From NCBI GenBank assembly GCA_030428695.1, contig JAUIEM010000215.1:1-16769 (forward strand): 16,769 bases of DNA, written 5' to 3'. How positions within the stretch are numbered: position 1 is the stretch's first letter; every line of letters starts with the position of its first letter. The position numbers were made by a program, and so were the translations under genes. Of the stretch, positions 6,054 through 13,396 are shown in pieces. This DNA is from a bacterium. GTDB taxonomy: Bacteria; Planctomycetota; J058; JAJDCP01. The notes under the pieces were generated by a model. That model had not been told where the DNA came from, did no database searches, and worked only from the letters and a program-made list of their open reading frames with translations.

Positions 6054-7619
6054 ATGCGGACCCTGTCGATGTGGTTGGTGTGTGCGGCGAGCTGTTGGGG
6101 AAGCTGGTGGGAACCGGCGGAGCATCTGCTCGGCGTCGACGCGCTGCGGGAAGTCCTCGCCGAAGGCGAAGCGGCGGGGGTGTGGGATGCGACCACCGGC
6201 CGTCGGCTGGCCCTCGCGGCGCTCGCGGCCGACCGCCAGCCGCGGCTGGCGGCGATCGGCCTCGCCCAGGCGGCCGCGCTCGCCGAGGCGGGACACGGGG
6301 AGCCGTCGCAGCTCCTCGAGCTGTTCCTGGCGGCGCGAGCCTGGTCCGACGGTCCGCTGTTCGCACAGGTCTGGCTGGAGCTGCAGGTCGACGCGGCCGA
6401 GCAGCTCGAGCTGCCGCTCGCCGAGGTGCACGCCCAGCTCGCGCGTGCGGTCCGCGCGCTGCCCGAGCTCGACGTCTTCCAGGCCGAGGATCTCTTCGCC
6501 GAGGCGATCGCGCTCGAGGTGCCGCTGGCGGGGCTGGTCGACACGCTGGTCGCCTGCGCTGCGGACGGCGCCGGGGCCGCCTGCGAGATCGCGCTGGTGC
6601 TGATGACCGTGCACAGCTGGTCGGGCGCGCCCCTCGCCCGGCTGCGCGCGATGCTGGACGGCCTCCCCGGGCCGCTGGAAGAGCGGGCCGTCGCCCTCGA
6701 GGACATCGCCGACTGCGCCGACAGCTTCGAGCTTCCGCTCGATGACGCCTACGCCGCCTGGCTCGCCCTGGACGCCGGCGAGGAGACCTTCGACGCGCTG
6801 TCCCTCGTCGCCGAGCTCGCCGCCGCCTCCTCGCGGCCCGTGCCGGGGCTCGCCGCCGCCCTCGGCCGCGTGCTCGCCGTCGAAGGGGTGCGCTACGGGA
6901 TCGAGGTCGAGCGCGTCTTCCGGGTGCTGATCGCGCGCGAGGACTGGGCCGAGGCCGCCGCGGTCTACGCCCGCTGTGTGACCGTGCTCGGCACCGCCGG
7001 CGACGCGGACGATCTCGCCCTCGCGCTGCTCGACGGGGTCGGAGAGCCGCTCGCCGCCGTCGACGCGCTCGCGACGGTGCTCGCGGCCGCCGAGGGGGAG
7101 ATCGACCCGTTGCGCATCGCCACGGCCTTCTCCGTCAACTTCGCGGACGGCGGCGTGCCCTTCGACGTGCAGGCCGCGCAGCTGACCGCCCTGCTCGAGG
7201 CCGGCGCCGAGACCCCGGTCGCGCTCGACGTGGTCAGCGCGATCGCTGGTGAGGCCCGCAACCTCGGCGTCGCCGCCGAGACGGTGTACGCCGCCTACCT
7301 GCACAACCTCGACGCCGAAGAGGGGCTCGGGCGCTTCACGCGGGCGAGCGTCGCCCTCGCCTTCGTCGCCTCGTTCAAAGCCAAGAGCGGCCTGCGCCTG
7401 CTCGATTGCGCCGAGCTGTGGGTGCGGATGCGGCGCGCCGAGGACAGCCTCGAGGACGCGCAGGGGAACTTCGAGCTGGTGCTGTCGGTCGCGGGCGAGT
7501 CGGAGCTCGGCCTGGGTGCTCTGGTCGACGGTTTCCTCGAGCTGCTGGCGGCGGTCGGCGGGGAGGAATCGACGGCCCTCGCGCGGCGGGACTTCAACGA
7601 GAAGTACCACCAGCATTGA
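6054..7619 (+). CDS. Unrecognised alpha-solenoid repeat protein (521 aa) coupled to RND gene
   Basis: I do not recognise this family. ATG 6054 has a GGAGG ribosome binding site 7 bp upstream; a GTG at 6048 would add two residues. The N-terminus (RTLSMWLVCAASCWGSWW) is hydrophobic and might be a signal peptide, but it is not convincing. The rest is rich in Ala, Leu and Glu and looks almost wholly alpha-helical. A loop motif of the type E-L-P-L, followed by a helix such as AEVHAQLARAV, recurs at about residues 83, 119, 155, 191, 226 and 262, a period of 36 residues. Looser copies lie at 350 or 367, 405, 445 and 484. This implies a tandem-helix solenoid and a protein-binding role. It starts 21 bp after the RND transporter and its ribosome binding region overlaps that gene's stop, so the two form an operon. 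Confidence 0.8.
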   Translation: MRTLSMWLVCAASCWGSWWEPAEHLLGVDALREVLAEGEAAGVWDATTGRRLALAALAADRQPRLAAIGLAQAAALAEAGHGEPSQLLELFLAARAWSDGPLFAQVWLELQVDAAEQLELPLAEVHAQLARAVRALPELDVFQAEDLFAEAIALEVPLAGLVDTLVACAADGAGAACEIALVLMTVHSWSGAPLARLRAMLDGLPGPLEERAVALEDIADCADSFELPLDDAYAAWLALDAGEETFDALSLVAELAAASSRPVPGLAAALGRVLAVEGVRYGIEVERVFRVLIAREDWAEAAAVYARCVTVLGTAGDADDLALALLDGVGEPLAAVDALATVLAAAEGEIDPLRIATAFSVNFADGGVPFDVQAAQLTALLEAGAETPVALDVVSAIAGEARNLGVAAETVYAAYLHNLDAEEGLGRFTRASVALAFVASFKAKSGLRLLDCAELWVRMRRAEDSLEDAQGNFELVLSVAGESELGLGALVDGFLELLAAVGGEESTALARRDFNEKYHQH

Positions 7620-7635
7620 TCCCGCTCCGGTCGCC

Positions 7636-7664
7636 TTGAAGGGCCTCTGCAACCTGGCTATACT
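7636..7664 (+). promoter_or_regulatory. Sigma-70-like promoter TTGAAG-17 bp-TATACT
   Basis: TTGAAG (7636-7641) and TATACT (7659-7664) are separated by exactly 17 bp, and each matches the consensus at four or five of six positions. It lies in the gap after the solenoid gene. Transcription would start near 7671-7673 and drive the two downstream unrecognised genes. It is the best consensus promoter in the window. Confidence 0.65.
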
Positions 7665-7672
7665 CCTTATCG

Positions 7673-7744
7673 ATGCACGGAGAGAGCGCTCAGGGCGGGC
7701 CATCGCACGGTTCCGCCGGATTGTTCGGGACGGGGGAGTGGTGA
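7673..7744 (+). CDS. Possible leader mini-ORF (23 codons) overlapping the next gene
   Basis: An ATG at 7673 lies at the predicted transcription start of the promoter just upstream, so the transcript would be leaderless or nearly so. The frame runs 23 codons (MHGESAQGG... ending TGEW) and its TGA at 7742-7744 overlaps the GTG start at 7741 of the next gene. This would allow translational coupling and would explain why that GTG has a badly spaced ribosome binding site. The peptide has no recognisable features, so this may be chance. Confidence 0.25.
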   Translation: MHGESAQGGPSHGSAGLFGTGEW

Positions 7745-8370
7745 GGGAAACGCTGACGCGCCGGGTGACCGAGACTGTCCAGGCCGCCGGTTGCGAGCTC
7801 GGGTATCCCGAGTACGTCGAGAAGCTCTGCGACTCGATGGAGCTGGCGCATCACGCCGCCAAGGCCTACTGCTGGTACATCGACCATCTCACCAGCGCGG
7901 ACGGCGAGCTCAAGATCCTCGGCGGCATGGACTTCTGGCTGGCCCGCCTCGGCTACGAGCTGCGCGTGCTCGAGCGCGCGCTCGAGGACTTCCTCATCCA
8001 CATCAAGCTCGGCGCCGAAGAAGGCCACCACCCGAGCGGTCCGCACAAGGACTCCGAGGCGACCTTCTACCGGGTCGACGCGATGCTCCGCGACGTCTTC
8101 TCCTCGCGGCAGTTCAAGGACGCCTACAGCGCTCCAGGCGAGGGCGAGTCGCGCCACGAGCTGCCCCTGAGCCAGGGGCTGTCCCGCCTCTACCAGGAGC
8201 TGAACGACCTCGCCCAGGAAGTCGAGCACATCGAGGCCGAGACGCTCTCGGTCAGCGACCTCAGCCACCTGCTGATGGACATGGAGCTCGCGCTCGGCTA
8301 CAAGACCCTGCCACGCCTCGCCGACATGGCCCCCGCCATCCGCCACCAGTGGGCGCGGGTCAAGTACTGA
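7741..8370 (+). CDS. Unrecognised helical cytoplasmic protein (209 aa)
   Basis: I do not recognise this protein. It has no signal peptide or membrane segment and appears mostly alpha-helical, with stretches such as YVEKLCDSMELAHHAAKAY, LGYELRVLERALEDFLIHIK and LYQELNDLAQEVEHIEAETL suggesting helical bundles or coiled coils. A His-rich segment (EEGHHPSGPHKD) around residue 100 could bind metal, but this is speculation. The start is uncertain: GTG 7741 follows a GGGGGAG only 2 bp upstream, GTG 7738 is adjacent, GTG 7765 lacks a ribosome site, and ATG 7837 would remove 32 residues. The frame stays open upstream to beyond the promoter, which argues for 7741 at the earliest plausible point. It is transcribed from the promoter at 7636 and probably shares that transcript with the secreted-protein gene 92 bp downstream. 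Confidence 0.7.
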   Translation: MRETLTRRVTETVQAAGCELGYPEYVEKLCDSMELAHHAAKAYCWYIDHLTSADGELKILGGMDFWLARLGYELRVLERALEDFLIHIKLGAEEGHHPSGPHKDSEATFYRVDAMLRDVFSSRQFKDAYSAPGEGESRHELPLSQGLSRLYQELNDLAQEVEHIEAETLSVSDLSHLLMDMELALGYKTLPRLADMAPAIRHQWARVKY

Positions 8371-8462
8371 TCCTCGACACCCGACGTCCGAAACGGCAGC
8401 AGGATGAATACCCTGCTCGACGGTCCGTCTATGTCCCCGGATGCAAACGAAAGGAGATCCGC

Positions 8463-9131
8463 ATGATCAGGACCATCACCGCGGGGCTGCTGCTGCCCTG
8501 CCTTCTGACCGGGGCCCTGGCCCAGTCGAGCATCGAACGCAGCAAAGAGAACGTGCTCGCGCGTCTGACCGGAGAGCGCCGCGATCCGGTCGAGGTCCAG
8601 AAGAGCATCGTCGCGATCGAGAGCGAGCTGGTCGACCTGCTCGCCCGCGCGGCGGAACACTTCGGCTTCCGCTACACCATCCCCGACGAGGCCGATCCCC
8701 GCGCGATCCTCGCGCCGTACACCCGCGGGCGTACCAAGGCCGAGGCCGCCGAGGCCGCGTTCGCCGAGCTGGAGAGCCGCATGGAGCGTCTCGAGACCGC
8801 GATCGGCGCCAAGCGCATGGCCGACAAGGTCGAAGGCCTGGGCGAAGATACGCTGCTGTTGCTGTGGGCGCTGAAGGGACACTGCGTGCTCGAGAGCATC
8901 AACTTCGGTGAAGGCGGAAGCAGTGAGCCGACCACCGTCCCGGGCGGCGAGCCGGACTACTCGGTGATCGGTGCCGTCCTCACCCTCGAGAGCTGGCGCA
9001 GCACCCTCGCCCTGCTCGGCGACGCGGCCGACCAGTATGCCGACAACGCCGGCGGCATCGGCGAGCGCCGACGGCAGGCCGAGATGGTCGACCTGCACTA
9101 CCCGAACGCGAGCAACCCGCTGTTCTGGTAG
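8463..9131 (+). CDS. Unrecognised small secreted protein (222 aa)
   Basis: A strong AAGGAG ribosome binding site at 8451-8456 supports the ATG at 8463. Residues 1-20 (MIRTITAGLLLPCLLTGALA) form a classical Sec signal peptide with a probable cut after ALA, so the mature protein would be periplasmic or secreted. The mature part is charged and helical: SKENVLARLTGERRDPVEVQKS, then residues ~80-125 rich in Ala/Glu/Arg (TKAEAAEAAFAELESRMERLE) resembling a short coiled coil. There is one cysteine in the mature part (GHCVLES). No domain is recognised. The gap before it (8371-8462) contains a 6-bp inverted repeat (AGCAGG 8398-8403, CCTGCT 8412-8417), perhaps a weak attenuator. It is followed by a good terminator, so it ends the transcription unit. 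Confidence 0.78.
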   Translation: MIRTITAGLLLPCLLTGALAQSSIERSKENVLARLTGERRDPVEVQKSIVAIESELVDLLARAAEHFGFRYTIPDEADPRAILAPYTRGRTKAEAAEAAFAELESRMERLETAIGAKRMADKVEGLGEDTLLLLWALKGHCVLESINFGEGGSSEPTTVPGGEPDYSVIGAVLTLESWRSTLALLGDAADQYADNAGGIGERRRQAEMVDLHYPNASNPLFW

Positions 9132-9150
9132 TCCTCTCCCCGCGAATCGC

Positions 9151-9180
9151 AGCAGCCGGTCCCCGACGGGCCCGGCTGTT
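9151..9180 (+). terminator. Hairpin terminator for the plus-strand unit
   Basis: Arms 9151-9159 (core CAGCCGG) and 9172-9180 (core CCGGCTG) pair, and after a single mismatch CCC (9161-9163) pairs with GGG (9168-9170) around a CGAC loop. It lies 20 bp after the stop codon of the secreted-protein gene and is followed by a modestly T/C-rich stretch. Position and stability support a terminator. Confidence 0.7.
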
Positions 9181-9304
9181 CGCATCTTCCCCCGCACGCG
9201 GCGGCGTGTGCGGCCCACCCTCCGGCACAACTCATCCAGGTTCTCGCTGGCCCCTCGCCGCCGCTGGCTGCGTCGCTCGTCGCCCGATCCAGCCCTCACG
9301 AAGA
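9181..9304. other. Convergent intergenic spacer with no visible feature
   Basis: The stretch between the two facing terminators is GC-rich. I see no credible gene, RNA or promoter in it. Confidence 0.5.
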
Positions 9305-9329
9305 CAGCCGGCCCACGGGGGGCCGGCTG
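9305..9329 (-). terminator. Hairpin terminator for the phosphatase gene
   Basis: CAGCCGGCCC (9305-9314) pairs perfectly over 10 bp with GGGCCGGCTG (9320-9329) around a 5-base loop. On the minus strand it lies 24 bp after the stop codon of the PhoD-family gene and is followed by TCTTCG. Its arms contain the same CAGCCGG/CCGGCTG core as the facing terminator. Confidence 0.75.
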
Positions 9330-9353
9330 CACCTTCGACGGCGGTCGCGTCGG

Positions 9354-11081
9354 CTACTGCGGCGTGACCGTGAAGCGCTGGGTGATCTCGGGGTTGAGGG
9401 CGGTCGCTCTGACCGACATGCCCTGCTCGTAGTTCAAGATGCCGTAGGTGGTCACCGTCAGCACCTGGGTGGTCGCGTCGACCTCGAACTCGGTCCAGCC
9501 GTAGTTGTGGGCGCGGGTGTAGCGGCCGTTGATCAGCGTCGCGTTGACCGAGGTCTGGTTGTCGAGGCCGAGCAGCGGGTCGCCCGTCTGCGCGAGGATG
9601 GTGTTCGCGAAGTTGTCGAAGAAGGCGTCCCGGGCGTTGTCGGAGTTCAGCGACAGGTAGCCGTTGTAGTTCGCTGCCGGCAGGGCCCCACCGACGAAGG
9701 CCTGCTCGATCGCGCGGGGGCCGAGGGCGCCAGAGGCGATCGAGCCGGTCACGATCTCGAAGCAGCCGACGACATCGTGGCGGGTCAGGGTCTGGTCGAG
9801 GAAGGTCTGGTTGTTGACGACCGTCCCGTGGATATCGGCCGAGATGAACACGACGTTGTCGATGTGCGACACACCGGCCGACTGCACGCCGAACTGGATC
9901 GCCCCGAGCAGCATCGCGCGCTCGGCGGCGTAGCCCTCGAAGCGGTCCTGGGCCTCGAGCGGCGTCAGGTTGCTGATCGGCTCGGGCACGACGACGAACT
10001 TCCAGGTGATGCCGGACAGCTGCGCGGTGACCAGGTCACCGATCAGGGTCTGGAACTGGATGTCGCCGAGCATCGTGCGGCCCGGGGTGAAGGTCGACAG
10101 GATGAAGTTCTGGATCGCGGTCGGGTCGCTCAACGAGGAGACCGCCGGCACCGGGGCGTCGCGGAAGCTGCGGCCGTCGAGCACCATCACCGCGGCGTCG
10201 GAGCCGAAGGTGCGGAAGCGGTAGAGCTTGCGCTTGCCGTCGGTGCGCGGGTCGCCGATCGTCGGCCAGAACTCGTCGGCCAGGGGATGGTACTCCTGGA
10301 AGACTTGCAGCCCGGTGTTGTAGAGCTCGGTCTCGTTGATGAAGCTCTCGGTCGTGAACGTGAAGCGCTGGTCGGTCGACGGGTGTGCGCCACCGGAGAA
10401 GTTGTCGGTCACCTCGTGGTCGTCGATGGTCGCGAAGATCGCCGTCGAGGCGCGGACCAGGGCCTGGGAGTTCAGGCCGGCGCGCATCGACAGGTTCTCG
10501 TTGTGCTTGGTCCGGTAGTCGTCGAGGGTCAGGGCCTGCTGGCTGAGCAGGTCCGGCGACGGCGAATCGGCATAGATCGTGTCGCCGATGAAGAGGAAGA
10601 AGTCGAGGTCGCGGCCAGGGACGTTCTTCAGCGCGGGGAAGGGCGCCTTCTCGCCGCGGGCGTCGCCGCTGGCGCCGAAGCGCAGGCCCGCGAAGGTGCC
10701 GAGGTTGGCGGGGGTGCGGAAGGTGCCGACGCCGGTGCCGTTCGGGCCGATCGCGCGGTACCAGTACTGGGTGCCGGCGGTCAGGCCGGTGATCGTGGTC
10801 TTGACCGGGATGTTCTCGGCGGTCGTCGCCTCGGTCGCGGTCGCGACGATGTTCGCGAAGTTCGCGTCGTCGGCGACATCGAAGCCGACGCTGCCGATCG
10901 CCCGCGGGTGTGCCCACAGCACGACCGACGACTGCGACACGTCGCCCGACGCCACGAAGTTGTCCTCGCCACCGTCGCTGCTGCTGCTCTGGCAACCGGT
11001 CATCAAGGCCGGGGTCAGGGCCGCGGCCGCTCCCACTTTGGCCGCGTCGGCCATGAATTGACGTCGATCTCTCTTGCTCAT
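9354..11081 (-). CDS. phoD: PhoD-family alkaline phosphatase/phosphodiesterase, Tat lipoprotein
   Basis: The 575-residue protein should hydrolyse phosphate esters outside the cytoplasm. The chosen ATG has AGGAG 7 bp upstream and gives an N-terminus with a twin-arginine motif (DRRQFM, R6-R7) and a lipobox-like MTGC (C30), so a Tat-exported lipoprotein is predicted. Residues ~48-135 form the fibronectin-like PhoD N-terminal domain (VASGDVSQSSVVLWAHP to QYWYRA). The metallophosphatase core follows: FGASGDARG, GDTIYAD (D167), TIDDHEVTDNF (D220, D221, H222) and ISADIHG (D416, H418), fitting the GDxxYxD / DDHE / DxH pattern of PhoD enzymes, which use iron and calcium. The C-terminal GWTEFEVD is also typical. 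I see no Pho box upstream. The symbol denotes family, since substrate cannot be read. Confidence 0.88.
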   Translation of the reverse strand: MSKRDRRQFMADAAKVGAAAALTPALMTGCQSSSSDGGEDNFVASGDVSQSSVVLWAHPRAIGSVGFDVADDANFANIVATATEATTAENIPVKTTITGLTAGTQYWYRAIGPNGTGVGTFRTPANLGTFAGLRFGASGDARGEKAPFPALKNVPGRDLDFFLFIGDTIYADSPSPDLLSQQALTLDDYRTKHNENLSMRAGLNSQALVRASTAIFATIDDHEVTDNFSGGAHPSTDQRFTFTTESFINETELYNTGLQVFQEYHPLADEFWPTIGDPRTDGKRKLYRFRTFGSDAAVMVLDGRSFRDAPVPAVSSLSDPTAIQNFILSTFTPGRTMLGDIQFQTLIGDLVTAQLSGITWKFVVVPEPISNLTPLEAQDRFEGYAAERAMLLGAIQFGVQSAGVSHIDNVVFISADIHGTVVNNQTFLDQTLTRHDVVGCFEIVTGSIASGALGPRAIEQAFVGGALPAANYNGYLSLNSDNARDAFFDNFANTILAQTGDPLLGLDNQTSVNATLINGRYTRAHNYGWTEFEVDATTQVLTVTTYGILNYEQGMSVRATALNPEITQRFTVTPQ

Positions 11082-11396
11082 GCTACTGCTCCTGGTGGCG
11101 TTCGTGGCGGCCACGGTCGGTCTGTCTCAGCGTTGGGTGCACGGTCCCAACCCCAGCAAACTCCGTTCCGAAGCCCCTTCCGACGCGCGATAGCGATGGA
11201 AGACCCGGAGGCCCCTGCCCTCAAGCGTGCCCGAAGGCGCCTGGTGAGGGAGCGCGGCTACCCCCGTCCGCTCGTGCCGGCTGTCCGGCAGCTACTGTTC
11301 CACGCGACGATTTCGCAAGTTTCGGCGATCATGCGTGTAGTTGCAATGCTGTGGATGGAATTTTGAAACGCAACTGGGAAGGCCTCCGACGGCACG
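11082..11396. other. 315-bp intergenic region upstream of phoD, downstream of the ABC-F gene
   Basis: Both flanking genes are on the minus strand, so this should hold the phoD promoter and the ABC-F 3' end. A small inverted repeat, GTTGGG (11132-11137) and CCCAAC (11146-11151) with an 8-base loop, lies 50 bp before the phoD start and may be an operator or a transcript hairpin. The segment 11300-11370 is less GC-rich than its surroundings. No convincing -35/-10 pair, terminator with a T-run, or small gene was found. Confidence 0.4.
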
Positions 11397-13193
<1,797 letters not shown>

Positions 13194-13214
13194 GCTTCCC
13201 CCCAGGGGCGCGGC

Positions 13215-13243
13215 ATGTTGCCAAAAAGGCAGTCCGCGGACAA
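13215..13243 (-). promoter_or_regulatory. Possible promoter of the ABC-F gene
   Basis: On the minus strand TTGTCC (13243-13238) and CAACAT (13220-13215) are separated by 17 bp, ending 21 bp before the ABC-F start. The -35 is fair and the -10 is weak, so it is only a candidate. The adjoining 13244-13396 shows a 13-bp palindrome (TGCAGTAGCTGCA, 13307-13319) and no heat-shock CIRCE element. Confidence 0.35.
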
Positions 13244-13396
13244 GGGTCGCAAGCCGCCTGCCAAATCGACCGCCGGGAACCTCCTCTGGGCACGCCCGCA
13301 ACCATATGCAGTAGCTGCACTTGTGGCGTTGGCTCCGAGTGGTGCGCGGCTTGCAACAGGCCGGCGAGATCAAGCCCATTGCGAGGAGACCTGCCG

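Noticed and set aside
3291..7703. A 1470-codon open frame on the minus strand opposite the RND and solenoid genes
   Set aside because: GC-rich codon bias on the plus strand removes stops from this antisense frame. Its translation is Arg/Gln/His/Asp-rich with no domain, while the plus strand encodes a clear RND protein.
9507..11366. 619-codon plus-strand frame opposite phoD
   Set aside because: Low-complexity Arg/Val/Gly/Glu shadow; the minus strand shows all PhoD motifs.
13194..13396. HrcA/CIRCE element before htpG
   Set aside because: No TTAGCACTC-N9-GAGTGCTAA-like inverted repeat is present.
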